Source: Diphasiastrum complanatum
Lineage: Eukaryota; Streptophyta; Lycopodiopsida; Lycopodiales; Lycopodiaceae
Direction: 5' to 3'
Assembly: GCA_029204225.1 (NCBI GenBank)
Contig: CM055098.1
Location: 19,127,303-19,191,302, forward strand
DNA length: 64,000 nucleotides
A program made the position numbers and the translations under genes. Of the stretch, positions 24,901 through 33,680 are shown one piece after another. The stretch's first letter is position 1; each line of letters begins with the position of its first letter. The notes under the pieces are model-generated. The model ran no database searches. It saw only the letters and a list, made by a program, of their open reading frames with translations, and was not told the DNA's origin.

Positions 24901-27900
24901 TGGATGTATCCTAATTTGATGGTACCCCGTACGTAGATCAAATTTCGTGAAGTATTTAGCTCCATTCAATCGATCTATGAGATCGTCCATCCTGGGCAAC
25001 GGGTATTTATTTTTAACTGTTAGTTTGTTTAGACCCTTGTAATCTACACATAGCCGGAAACTCCCATCTCTCTTACTCTCAAGAAGGACAGGTGCTCCCC
25101 ATGGAGATTTACTTGGTCTTATGTGTCCCATCCTGAGATACTCCTCAATCTGCCTAGCCACTTCCTCCTCTTCCTTCTGACTAAACCGATATGGTTGTCT
25201 GAAGATAGGACGGCTATCGGGTAAAAGATCTATTATGATCTACCGACCGATCGGGTGGTAGTTCATAAAGTAGTTGCTTCGGAAAAACTTCACTGAACTC
25301 TTGCTTTAAATCTTGCAAAAGTTGTTGTTCCTGATGCGTTCGGTGTTAAAGCATGAAAACACATTCGCATCCCCAACATTACAATGCATACGAGATTTCA
25401 AAAGCAAGTGAAAGAGTTCATACTCAGAATCATGATCAATTGATTCAGCCGAGGAAATCATCGGCGATGGGAGTACATCGGTCTCTTCAGAAATAGAGAC
25501 AATCTGATCAAACTTATCTTTAAATACCATAGAGTGATTTTTAAAATCTATATCTAAAGAGTCTGATTTGTCAAAAAACCATTCATAGCCCAAAATTACA
25601 TCAGTCCGGTCTAGATTCATGACATGGAAATCCAACGGCTCAACATAGTCCTGCATCTAAAGCTCTAAGTTCGAGACTTTGACATCCCAAATCTCAGTGT
25701 CCGACCCTGAGGCAAGACGGACCACGTAACGGTGATCACTGGCCATGGTGGGCACTCGGACCTTCTATACAAGTCGAGCATTCAAAAAATTGTGAGTACT
25801 ACTTGAATCAAATAGCACATTCACGTCTTTCCCTAAAATATTGCCTCTCACACGAAACAATTCATTAGGCTTGAAAGAGAGCGCACTAAAGTTACAAGTA
25901 CAGTCACAATTATTCAACAAATTGACTTCCAATTTCCCTGCCGGTAAATCCACAGTCATGAAACTTGACGACTTTGTTTTCTGTTCAGGGCACTGTTCAG
26001 CACGGTGCCCAGGTTTATTGCAGAGGAAACACAGATTTTGCTTAAGCGCCGCCAACCGTGCTTTGTCTTTTACCATCAATTTCTTCTTATTCTTCTTTTT
26101 CTTTGACTGTTGGTACGCTTCTGCTTCCAGCTCATCAAAAAACTGCTTCTTACGCTTCTAAGATTTTTCTTGCCTGGGTTTCGGGGCCGTTTGGCCATGC
26201 ACGCTTTTCCGTGATGCAACAACTGTACTATCATAGGCTTTCGCCACATGGATAGCATCCTCTAGTGAGTTGAGAATATTTCGTTTGCATTCATTTTGAT
26301 AGTCAACTGGCAGTCCGGCAATAAATTGCCACTGTGCTAACTTACAATCAAAAAGCGGCACCTTAGCCAAAAAGTCCAAGAACTCTTGGACATAACCGTC
26401 CAGTTCTCGGCTACCCATTTTGCAGTTGATAAACCGAATATACAGCTCGGGATCGTCTATCATGACAAAATCTTTCCGGAATTTTGTCAGGAATCCAGCC
26501 CAGGTCACCGGTTTCGTGGAAAGTTCCCTCCACCAAGAAGAGGCTTTGCCTTCCAGAAACAATAGAACCGATGATATTCGTTTATCTTCTAGGACGTTGT
26601 GCAAACTAAAATATTTTGTCCAACGATTTAACCAGTCTTCAACAACTTCCGGGCGTTTAAACTTTTTATCGCCGGAAAATATTTCCGGTTGGTAGCCCAA
26701 GTTGTTAGAGTTAATTGCTTGTAGTTGATTAAATAGATTTTGCATTTGTTTATCCCGTTGTTTATTGCTTTGATGAAGTTCTAAAACTGCCTTGCCTAAC
26801 GTTTGCAACAGTTTTTCTGAGTCTAGGGTGTCATCATTGCCAGGTGAGGCCGGCTGAATTTCAATATTTCCCCCATCACTTCCTGGTGATGTTGGGCGAA
26901 TCTCGGTAGCACCCCCCTCCAAAATTTCATTAGTATCCATTTGCTTGCTGAAAATTAAAAAATAATTTCGTTCAGATAACACATTCATAATGGGTATAAT
27001 AGCAAGATTCAGTTGTATGGTCGATATGTGTCCCTCTATATGTTTCATAAACTTTGATAAATTCCTACAGCATCAGAGTACAGTAAGATCTTGCAGCTAT
27101 TATTTATTATTTCCAAGATAGCTGAAAACTAACCTTCAGGATACCAAAAGTTTCAAGAAAATTTTGTAATACTAGAAGTAAAAACAAAATTCGGATTATG
27201 CATGGTAGTCCGAATCAAATATTAAATACATTATGCTTCAAACTGCAGCTATATGACAAAAAGATAACAAGATAATTTTTTGCTGTAAGCAGGATATGCA
27301 ATGCTCTGTACACTTGCAGTTTTTTGGACAGGCCAAGCAGTCTATACAGATAGTTCACCTAAAACTTTATGAAATAAGATAAAATGAATAAGGACTCAGA
27401 CCAGTATTGCTCCAAACTCACCAAAAAAGGGCTCCCAATCATCAGGTATAGGAATGGTTGTTGACGATGTCTTTACTGCAACAGGTTCACTTGTAGAACT
27501 TCTTTGATCCTCCTTATTGGGGAAAACTTTATCGGGACGAGAAGCATTCATAAGATCCTGCATCAAGAACTAGGTCAATTACAGAGCATTGACACTTCTC
27601 AAGACTGCTATGAGCTTTGTTCAAACTTTATAGTGTGTTCTTAATGAGAGACCCTTACTGGGGTAACAGGTCTCAACTTTTGGGTGCTACTTGTGCGTGA
27701 TCTTGACATATTGAAGAATTGCTCAAGATCATTCTCATTTCTTTGATGTTGATCTCTAGAGGCAAAAACGGTAGCACCAGCAGAAGACTTTTCCACTGCA
27801 GCTCTTTCTGCTCTTGCACGAGCTTCTGCAGCAGCCCTCTCAGCTGCTGCTCTCTCTGCAGCCCTTAGCCGTGCTTCAGCATTTGCTTTCTCTGCAGCTC

Positions 27901-30900
27901 TTTCACGAGCCTCAGCATTAGCTCTCTGTACAGCAGCACGCTCTGACCTTCCACGTGCTTCAGCTGCTGCTCTTTCTACAGCTGCCCTTTCTCTTGCCTC
28001 TGCAGCCATCCTCTCTATGGCCTCTGCAGCAATTCTTTCCCTCTCCTCTGAAGCCATCTTTTCTCTCGCCTCTGCAGACATCCTTTCTCTCGCTTCTGCC
28101 AACACTTTCTCTCTGGCCTCTGCAGCTACCTTTTCTCTCTCCTCTGCAGCTGCCTTTTCCCGGGCCTCTGCAGCCAGCTTTTCTTTCTCTGCTGCCACTG
28201 CCTTTTCTCTGGCCTCTGTGGCTGCTATTTCTCTAGCCTTTGCAGCTGCATTCTCTCTGGCCTCTGCAGCTGCCTTTTCTCTTGCCTCTGCAACCATCTT
28301 CTCTCTCGCCTCTGAGGCTGCTTTTTCTCTCATCTCTAAGGCTGCCCTGGCCTCTGAAGCTGCCCTTTCTCTTGCCTCTGTAAGTGCTTTATTTCTGGCC
28401 GCAGCAGCAACTGCCCTCTCTCGTACTTCTACAGTTACCCTTTCAACTGCGGCTCTTTCTGTTCTCTCCCTCGAATCTGCTGCAGCCTTCTCATGAACCT
28501 CCGAATTAGCCATTTCAAATGCTGACCTATCCTTTGCCCTTTGATGCTCCCTCAACCTCCAGCTTCCTCGTTGCTCTGCTTCTCTCTCTTTCGCATCCGT
28601 ATAGTCGGGTTCTTTCCTCCCTACTACCCTTTGAGGATCTGTTACAACATTCTCCTTTTCCTTTTCTGCTTCTTTAGCTGCCTTTGCTATCTTCTCCTTT
28701 TCCTCAAGCTCTTTTCCAAGCTTCAGTAATGCTTCTGCCCTTTTGACTGCTTCTGTCATATCTAATGCAGGCGCACCTGCTGCAGTAGCAGCTCTCTGCT
28801 CCTCTGGACGTACCAAGAGATTGAAATTTGGGGAGTCCAACTGTGCTTTAACCGACTTTGTTCCTATTTCTCCAGATGAAGAAGGAACACTAGAAACAGG
28901 ACTTTTGGCAGCATGTTGGCCTACAATATTTTCATCTGCAATTTTTGGATTTTCACTCTTTTCTTCATCTGCCATTGGCAAGGTACGAGCAAATATCTTA
29001 TTATTTGATTTTGATTTCCTCCTAGGTGCAGTTGCTCTTCTATTCAAGGCAAATGGAGGAGGTGATCTTGAAGGAGGAGGAGCTAATGTTGGCTTTGTCA
29101 CAAGCCTAATATTGTCAACTGTAAGCCACACCTCTTCTGAATCTCTTCGTTCATTTCGTCTGTTTGATTTGTAGATCTGCCCCAGATTAGACTCTGCCTG
29201 TTGGTTTAGCTGACCTGGTAGTGATTCTTTACTTTTCACTGGTGACCTACCATACATTCTGTCAAGATCTGGAGTATACTGAGATTTCTTTCTAGCACTC
29301 TGCGTAGAATTGACTGAGATGTTGACAGCATCAGTTGACGGACTATTTTCATGGAAATGTTGCCTCGCAGGTCTACCTTCCAATGCTCCATTTCTACCGA
29401 AGGTTGGAGATGAAGTTATGTTCCCATTTTCCATATTTCTCAGATCAAAACCACGCGAAGGTTTGATAGGCGACGATGTGGATATGGTAGCCGATTGAAC
29501 AGAGCTATCAATTGCATTATCTCCCTTTGATCTGTTTACACTTTCAGAAACCTTAGACTTGCTGGGAATGTTTCTCCCTCCTTTTGCATGGTATGTCATG
29601 CTACTCAAGGCGTCAAGAGAATCTAAAACTGGAGTTCCCATTGATTGACGATTTCCTTGACCCACAGGATCAACAGGAAAGTTATCAAGATGGTCTATTT
29701 TGTTAGGCTTATGTGGAAAAGCGCTAGCAGCAGCCAAGAATGGTTGTTGTGACTGTCGCTGGTATTGTGCTTGATGTCTCCCCAACCTGTAACAACAACT
29801 GCCAATGATTCAACGCTCCAAATTTGGAAGGCATCCTCCAGCAATCAGAGATGCGCAAACCCATGTACACAAATAGCTATTTGCATTCCTACCAAATTGA
29901 TTCATAAAGAAAAAAAATACGCATAAAAGTGAGATGTACAGGAAGATTTTCAGTTTGAAAGTTGGCAGATTACCAAACAAGCTCACAAAGAGTAGCAATG
30001 GTAGCACAGAACTACTGTTTGGGACAAGAAAAAAACAACTATAACGCTAAAGCCATAAATTCTGTTTAGATCAAACCAAGTAGTGTAGCTTGATTCTCAA
30101 ATCGAGAGTGTGATTAATAGTGCTAAAAGAAAGTCGAAATAAGCTTCAAAAAATGTTAGGCTTTACAGAATGACAAATAAAACAAACAGGAAAAAATAAG
30201 GGTTTTATATGAAAATTACACTTTAGCATACTACCAGTACAAAGAATATGCTAATTGCAGTTTTTAAGGAAAACAAGGCACATGAACTGAACCCTCAATC
30301 TGTTTTTCATGATACTGATCAGATTAATGATGTGTCATTTTCCCATTTCTTGTATCCGATATCTTGCTTCACAGTTCGCATTTCGCATTTCCTAAAGGGG
30401 GGTTCTACGTTTCGTAATTGTGAAATGTTTCTCAAAGCAATGGCTGATTCTGGATAAAAGCTTTAGGGATGACCGACATGCTTGTCTAGAGGTGACCACA
30501 ATATGTCTCTAGCTCTGCTCTAACTCAAATCCAAACCTACACTCTCATTATTAGCTATATGCTTTTTACCCAACATTGAAGTCAAAGAAAGCTCTTTGCC
30601 CTGAGGAAGCACATTTTCTTGAATGGGAAGACATTTCCTTAATGAGAGATGCTTTTTTCCCATTACCGTTTTCAGAGACGTTTCCCCAAATCAAGAAACA
30701 TGGAGTTGGGATAGCGAATTTCCCCACCAAAAAATTTGGAAAAAGAGTCTCTCCGTATCCATGAAATCAATGCTTTGCTAAGAAGCCAAGTGCTTGATTG
30801 TTACATCAAAGATATGATCTACATTCCCTAGTCTCCAATGATACTATCCGTTAGACCTATCTCAAGTCCAATCAGTTGGCTTTAAATATTCCATTCTCAC

Positions 30901-33560
30901 GACTCCAAGTTTTTTTGTGGTTGGCCACTTTGCAGAAGCGACTTTTTCCTTTTGATACAATCATGTCTCTCACAACTTACCGTGCAAAGGACCCCATCTA
31001 TTTCGACTTGTGAATGTTAAATATACTTTCTACTTTAAACACTTCAATAATGACTATAGATCTCATGTTACAAGGTATCGCTGTCCATGAATCTCACTCG
31101 CTTCGTCCTTATGAAACTTGTTAGACAAATACTTATGAAGACTTGTTGGACATAATGTTTGCTTTGAAAATGTGGCATCACTACCTATACAAAGTCCATT
31201 TTGATCTTTGACTACCACTCCTCAAAGTTCATGTTTACACAAAAGGACCTTAGTGCTATTCAAGTTTGATGCTTTGGTACTTACAATTCAAGTTCAATTG
31301 AGAGGATCTTAATGATATACAAGTTTGATATCTTACATTTTTACACTTGCAACTAAGACTAGAGATTGATTTGATATGCTTTGCAAAGCATATATGTCGT
31401 GTCCCAATTTCAAAGGCTTTCGTCATTTATCCCACTACTACTACTCATAATCTCACCAACACTAAGTCTACCAATGGCTGACTATATGCCTATGGAACTC
31501 TCTAGATTCTCGATGCTAATGTCTTACGAACAAGACGTTTAAAATACTGGAATGTTGAGGACCCAAAACATGGTTCCAGTGCAATTTAGGTACTTTCTCA
31601 TGGAAGAATAAGATGAGTTACATTTTATCACTTCAGCTTGCCCAAAACATAACTAGAATGTTGGTGCGAAAAATGCATGTATAGTTCTATTTGATAATAA
31701 AGCTGCCAAATTACTATTTGATTGCATAGAAAAATGCTGCAAGGCACCAGAAGATGTTGTACCTATTCAAGATAAAAGCCATCAACTGCACAAAACGACT
31801 TGCTTACTTCTGTCCCATAAGAATGAAACTAACTAAAACCAAAACAGCAAATGCTCTTCAATATGTTGTGCTCTGATAGGAAGAGGGGTCCAACATACAA
31901 AAAATGCATAACAGGAAGATGAATTTTACTGTGTCCATTGTCAGGGTGGATAACTAAGGCCTTTTATAAGGATGTGTCAGCTTTCAGCTACTTTCAAATA
32001 AAGCCTCTGCCAAATTCTCTCGGGAAAACAAATTACTTCAAAAGGCTAGTTGGTAGCTTGGTAACCAGAACAATTGAAGCATTCAATTCATATCCTAACA
32101 AATTTTGTTCTTTTTTAAAGCATACACACGTGAGCTACTCACAAGTCCAGTAAACTATGATGTTCATACCATCCACACAAAAACAGGAAATAAATAACCT
32201 CGGTAACAACACGAACAAGGTAAATGTAAACAGCTGAAGACACTTGTATGCCCTTTGCATCCATTACTATGGCTTTGTCACTGACAGGCATGCTAAAAAA
32301 ATTTATATGGGCTGAAAATAGCAGAATAAGTACTCAGTCCTCGTATTCTGAAAAATTCAGCAAATATGAATATAAGCTTACAAAACTATAATAGTCCTAT
32401 CAAAATCAGACCTTAAGATGAACAAAGTAGGAAAATTCTTCAGGATTGTAACAGAGATGCTTAAACTTTGTGGACATAGATAGCAATAACTGGCTGAAAT
32501 CGGAATGTATAGACTGGCATGTGTAGACTCCGAAGTACAAGCATGGACACATAATGAAGACCAGAGTCAATATGAGGAATTAAAGACTCGGCCAACATAC
32601 CTAATAACAGAAATAGCCCTTTGTACCAAAAAACCAAAGCATGGATACAAGCAATTGTCATCCACACTAGACAAGAAAATCAGACACGCCAGTATAGCAT
32701 TTTGAATGAAATAGAACAATCGTCTGCATAACTGTCCATTGTTTGTCATCCGAAAGGGAAACAAAAGAGTGGGAGACTGTTTGCTTTTTATGTACCAAAA
32801 AAATGAAGAAATCTTCATGGCTGGTCTATATCAGCTTGAGAGGGAATAATGAGGGAAGGGCACAGGACTGAAGAGTGAGCACGTACCTGGATCTGGAAGA
32901 TTCTACAGTATTCAATTCAGATAATGCCTCACTGTTGCCATAGTTAGTGGCATTGGATGACACATCTCTGGGATTTGTTCGTCTTGAGGTTGAGCTTGCG
33001 TGAGAGGATGGCTTTGACGCTTGCTCCAAGACCCCTGATCTTCCTGACGGAATGTCTACATGAGACGCAGCTGCAGAGTTCGCAGCTCCACCATTAAAGA
33101 TATCGTCGTAAACCAAGCCTGCCATTGCACGTTTTGCACCAGGAGCACCTCCAAATATGTCATTGTCATACGTTGGCACAACATCAAACACCGGTAAGTA
33201 TCCTTTCGCTGGAGATGCCAGTCGTGGCTTTGATCCCATATCATCTATATCATCAAAAAGAGGCATGGATGTTTGGACTGGTATCTTGGAACCGGTTGAC
33301 AAGGGAGTAACTCTGAAAAGATTGTCTTCCAATCTTTCCGAACTACGACCAGACGAAATTGCATCTTTGCCTATTCCAGCCTGAAATCCATCCTGTACCC
33401 AGCTTGCTGTATTCATTGCTGAATGAGCTACTCGGCTCTTCTCCTTTGATCCACCAAAAGCATTGATTTCTGTAACCCCTTTTGCAGTAGCCATGGGTGC
33501 TAACTTAACTTGAGGCTTAAGTCCGTATTCACGATGCAGTAAACTCTCGAAATCTGCCAT
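7524..33560 (-). CDS. Auxilin-like J-domain protein, eight exons, complete coding sequence
   Basis: Plant auxilin-like proteins recruit Hsc70 through a C-terminal J domain to strip clathrin from coated vesicles in the cytosol. Exons (high to low): 33560-32887, 29786-27659, 27557-27422, 19001-18910, 18561-18496, 15118-15029, 9992-9816, 7562-7524. All introns are GT-AG and every phase joins, giving 3402 bp, or 1133 codons plus stop. Order of domains: N-terminus [17 protein letters not shown] (the typical plant auxilin start) with DDI/DIFGG/DDIFNGG acidic motifs; [20 protein letters not shown] near residue 442; an Ala/Arg/Glu-rich helix at about 634-890; DLEQFFNM; a basic helix; J domain at 1063-1121 with HPD at 1096-1098; C-terminus [13 protein letters not shown] stop codon lies six codons before the ATG with no ATG between. 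Intron 3 carries a dead retrotransposon. The identification is firm. Confidence 0.93.
8568..8895. mobile_element. Candidate short insertion flanked by 13-bp direct repeats (intron 7)
   Basis: ATGCACTCCTCTC occurs at 8568-8580 and again at 8883-8895. The 302 bp between them are markedly more GC-rich than the surrounding intron and carry several GTGGCA/CACGTGGC and CCGGCA phrases. The layout looks like a small element with target-site duplication. No tRNA-like boxes, terminal inverted repeat or poly-A tail was found, so the class is unknown. Confidence 0.45.
8896..9815. other. Intron 7 of the auxilin-like gene, remaining sequence
   Basis: AT-rich intronic DNA. An 83-codon plus-strand frame at 9072-9323 shows no recognised domain. 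Confidence 0.5.
9816..9992 (-). CDS. Auxilin-like gene, exon 7 (J domain)
   Basis: Fifty-nine codons from [18 protein letters not shown] to [11 protein letters not shown]. It contains the J-domain HPD tripeptide within [14 protein letters not shown], needed to stimulate Hsc70 ATPase. Acceptor TGTATTGGATAG, donor GTATTAGC. Confidence 0.96.
10041..10484. repeat. 222-bp perfect-phase tandem duplication in intron 6
   Basis: Copies 10041-10262 and 10263-10484 are adjacent and differ at about four positions by eye. They begin CAACTGCACCAAATGG and end GGATTGA. A recent duplication by unequal exchange or replication slippage. Confidence 0.95.
10700..10870 (+). mobile_element. SINE-like, tRNA-related unit in intron 6
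   Basis: TAGCCAAGTTGG at 10715-10726 fits the RNA polymerase III A box, and GGGCTGAATCCCC at about 10758-10770 resembles the B box, about 45 bp downstream as in tRNA-derived SINEs. Ends are not defined. It could also be a decayed tRNA fragment. Antisense to the host gene. Confidence 0.4.
11505..11770. repeat. Degenerate ~130-bp tandem duplication in intron 6
   Basis: Two adjacent copies share CCAAATCT-TGAATTTTT, then GATTGAAGTAAATT-TGGTAGATCAATTACCTGG and AAAGTG. They have drifted and contain small indels, so this event is older than the 222-bp duplication about 1 kb away. Confidence 0.75.
12966..13250 (-). other. 84-codon open frame behind a CT tract, function unknown
   Basis: On the minus strand a pure (CT)n run (13219-13249) ends at the initiating ATG of a frame starting [24 protein letters not shown] leader before an ATG resembles plant gene starts, including the 6PGD gene in this window. 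There is no recognised domain and no clear splice donor, so it may be a captured gene fragment or chance. It lies inside intron 6 of the auxilin-like gene. Confidence 0.25.
13250..15028. other. Intron 6, left part
   Basis: A 154-codon plus-strand frame (13426-13890) overlaps a 64-codon minus frame. Neither shows a recognised domain or credible start context. The rest is AT-rich. Confidence 0.4.
15029..15118 (-). CDS. Auxilin-like gene, exon 6
   Basis: Thirty codons containing [20 protein letters not shown] and STLHY, a highly conserved auxilin block immediately before the J domain. Acceptor ACAAACTTGGCAG, donor GTAAAAGC. Confidence 0.93.
15830..16475 (+). mobile_element. LINE ORF1-only relic with (CTTT)n tail in intron 5
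   Basis: 15840-15977 encodes a coiled coil ending in [20 protein letters not shown]. 16111-16230 encodes [20 protein letters not shown], then [19 protein letters not shown] and a stop, the C-terminal domain of L1-type ORF1 proteins (usually ..DEDLT..Q...R). After a 230-bp 3' end it closes with ATTAATAAAAACTTTC and a CTTT repeat. No endonuclease or reverse transcriptase lies between. The same protein family, with the TWADVLK and DEDLT motifs, recurs at 46.5-47.2 kb. Confidence 0.65.
17930..18010. repeat. Cluster of GGGAAA/TTTCCC palindromes
   Basis: GGGGAAATGTTTCCCC (7-bp arms) at 17930-17945 and a perfect 18-bp palindrome GAGGAAACATGTTTCCTC at 17993-18010, with further GGGGAAA and TTTCC half-sites between them. 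Possible LTR regulatory or hairpin sequence; origin unknown. Confidence 0.6.
18496..18561 (-). CDS. Auxilin-like gene, exon 5
   Basis: Twenty-two codons, [22 protein letters not shown], between acceptor ATTATGTGTTTAG and donor GTAAGTGT. Matches the KALAEKN-RDLQ-QREQ-E segment of the same helix in plant auxilins. Confidence 0.9.
18910..19001 (-). CDS. Auxilin-like gene, exon 4
   Basis: Acceptor CATTTGGTTTTAG, donor GTATTATT. Codes for [19 protein letters not shown] and [12 protein letters not shown], matching the start of the conserved basic helix that precedes the J domain in plant auxilins (E-pE-RRR-R-ERHQRT-ERA). Too short to show as a conspicuous open frame. Confidence 0.9.
19002..21700. 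other. Intron 3 of the auxilin-like gene, right of exon 4
   Basis: AT-rich intronic DNA with only short frames. A purine-rich stretch (GGAGAGGAGAGGAGAGAAGAGG) lies near 21460. I could not assign the block around 19.6-20.3 kb, which is slightly richer in GC and may be an old element. Confidence 0.4.
21720..21815. repeat. Cluster of GGTTCGAACC-type palindromes
   Basis: Within about 95 bp are GCGGTTCGAACCGC, CGGTTTGAACC, TGGTTCGAATTG, TTCAAACCG and TTCGAATCG, all variants of one palindromic word. It sits just outside the 3' LTR of the Gypsy element. No tRNA fold was found around it. Confidence 0.7.
21866..21947. repeat. (GA)n microsatellite abutting the LTR end
   Basis: About 82 bp of pure GA on the plus strand. 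It begins directly where the Gypsy 3' LTR ends. Confidence 0.97.
21948..22435 (-). repeat. 3' LTR of the Gypsy element
   Basis: Reading minus, the LTR opens TGTCATGCCCATGAC immediately after the polypurine tract. It ends near ...GGACTTTACT, comparable to the ...GTCTTTACA end of the LTR at 42.5 kb, with which it also shares CTTGGGGGCTAGATCC. About 300 bp of a close relative lie at 49.7-50.0 kb. Confidence 0.8.
22436..22452 (-). other. Polypurine tract of the Gypsy element
   Basis: The minus strand reads AATAAGGGGGGAAGAA directly before the TG of the LTR, the expected position of the plus-strand primer. Confidence 0.85.
22540..23588 (-). pseudogene. Gypsy integrase core, C-terminal part and chromodomain relic
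   Basis: Integrates the cDNA copy. Seen: zinc-finger cysteines in [10 protein letters not shown], core MDFVVGLP and SDRDPKF (the two Asp of the DDE triad), then a break at about 23197-23229, then [20 protein letters not shown] and the [19 protein letters not shown] / [12 protein letters not shown] region. After [11 protein letters not shown] and a TGA stop, [16 protein letters not shown] matches the second half of a chromodomain. The stretch that should carry the catalytic Glu is inverted (see findings). Confidence 0.88.
23589..24032 (-). pseudogene. Gypsy RNase H end and integrase zinc-binding region
   Basis: Starts [22 protein letters not shown], the standard junction after RNase H, and runs to [19 protein letters not shown], the His side of the HHCC zinc finger. 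A TGA follows, then RDFYWPKLK. One stop separates it from the RNase H and one from the integrase core; otherwise frame is kept. Confidence 0.88.
24033..24790 (-). pseudogene. Gypsy reverse transcriptase (C-terminal half) and RNase H
   Basis: Contains [10 protein letters not shown], the RT catalytic DD motif, [16 protein letters not shown] (connection), [17 protein letters not shown] and [21 protein letters not shown] of RNase H, and [10 protein letters not shown]. The frame runs 251 codons to a TAA in WAELM*DFD. The first RT half lies in another frame. Confidence 0.92.
24742..25230 (-). pseudogene. Gypsy reverse transcriptase (N-terminal half)
   Basis: Includes [15 protein letters not shown], then [56 protein letters not shown] and [14 protein letters not shown] motifs in normal order. 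It loses frame near 24790, just before the [10 protein letters not shown] motif, so no full RT can be made. Confidence 0.92.
25306..26157 (-). pseudogene. Gypsy zinc knuckle and aspartic protease
   Basis: A CX2CX4HX4C knuckle ([14 protein letters not shown]) is followed by the protease active-site region [19 protein letters not shown]; the usual D-S-G is D-S-S here, likely inactivating. Further on, DVILGYEWF is the typical second protease segment (..ILG..W). At least two in-frame stops (after ARLV and after SNLEL). Confidence 0.85.
26158..26940 (-). pseudogene. Gypsy Gag
   Basis: From ATG ([20 protein letters not shown]) the frame stays open for 260 codons. It shows the Gag core [14 protein letters not shown]...[15 protein letters not shown]...[12 protein letters not shown] and [17 protein letters not shown]. 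It ends in a TAG directly before the knuckle region, which continues in frame. Confidence 0.9.
26991..27421. other. Intron 3, segment between exon 3 and the Gypsy element
   Basis: Plain AT-rich intron sequence. No LTR-like TG...CA unit and no TGGTATCAGAGC primer site was found where the 5' LTR should be. Confidence 0.6.
27422..27557 (-). CDS. Auxilin-like gene, exon 3
   Basis: Acceptor TTCTTGATGCAG, donor GTGAGTTT. Codes for [14 protein letters not shown]...[11 protein letters not shown] and one base of the next codon. It is separated from exon 2 by only 101 bp and from exon 4 by 8.4 kb. Less conserved than its neighbours; support comes from matching phases and good splice sites. Confidence 0.85.
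27659..29786 (-). CDS. Auxilin-like gene, exon 2 (large central exon with Ala/Arg/Glu helix)
   Basis: Acceptor TTGTTACAG, donor GTAAGGG. Its 709 full codons cover a Ser-rich disordered stretch, the conserved [14 protein letters not shown] segment, and then about 250 residues built from near-heptad [14 protein letters not shown] units (coordinates about 28560-27790), predicted to form one long charged helix. The end, [17 protein letters not shown], matches the conserved DLE-FF-M element before the C-terminal part of plant auxilins. The mirror plus-strand frames here, rich in Leu/Ala, are shadows of this repeat. Confidence 0.92.
29787..32886. other. Intron 1 of the auxilin-like gene
   Basis: 3.1 kb of AT-rich sequence. 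The part around 30590-30770 has TTTCCC/GGGAAA phrases somewhat like those at 17.9 kb. I could not recognise a coding element, although decayed repeats are likely. Confidence 0.5.
32887..33560 (-). CDS. Auxilin-like gene, exon 1
   Basis: Codes for residues 1-224 plus two bases. It opens [24 protein letters not shown], close to the usual plant auxilin opening (M-D-FEGLL-RDFG-KPQGK-APM). It carries [18 protein letters not shown] and YDDIFNGG, acidic short motifs of the type that bind clathrin and adaptors. It ends in AG with donor GTACGTGC; the split AG|G codon is completed by exon 2. Confidence 0.92.
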
Positions 33561-33602
33561 TTCTTGAGCCAGATCTTTGGAAAATGCGTCTACAGCACGA
33601 GC

Positions 33603-33613
33603 TTAGGGTTTTG
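33603..33613 (-). promoter_or_regulatory. Telo-box-like motif near the auxilin-like start
   Basis: AAACCCTAA on the minus strand about 45 bp upstream of the ATG. Such interstitial telomere-like boxes are frequent near plant transcription starts. Function here is inference. Confidence 0.35.
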
Positions 33614-33680
33614 CCTTGAAAAAATAGGCCTCCACAAAGCCAAAACTATTCGATATTCAAAACGTTTTCAACAATCTATA

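Larger units (their letters stand above)
21948..26990 (-). mobile_element. Degenerate Ty3/Gypsy chromovirus, 3' LTR present, 5' LTR absent
   Basis: Order on the minus strand: Gag, zinc knuckle, protease, reverse transcriptase, RNase H, integrase, chromodomain remnant, polypurine tract, LTR. This is the Ty3/Gypsy order, and the chromodomain places it among chromoviruses. It lies in intron 3 of the auxilin-like gene in the same transcriptional direction. Several in-frame stops, at least one frameshift in the RT and a small inversion in the integrase make it dead. No LTR or primer-binding site is visible upstream of Gag, so the 5' end is truncated. Confidence 0.93.

Noticed and set aside
28017-28496. 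159-codon plus-strand frame rich in Ala, Ser and Leu opposite auxilin exon 2
   Set aside because: Shadow of the repeated AREKAAAE codons on the other strand; the minus frame has conserved auxilin motifs.
29785-29785. Separate gene start at the beginning of the 714-codon frame
   Set aside because: The apparent first codon is TTG right after a good AG acceptor, and the split codon from exon 1 joins in phase; this is exon 2, not a new gene.
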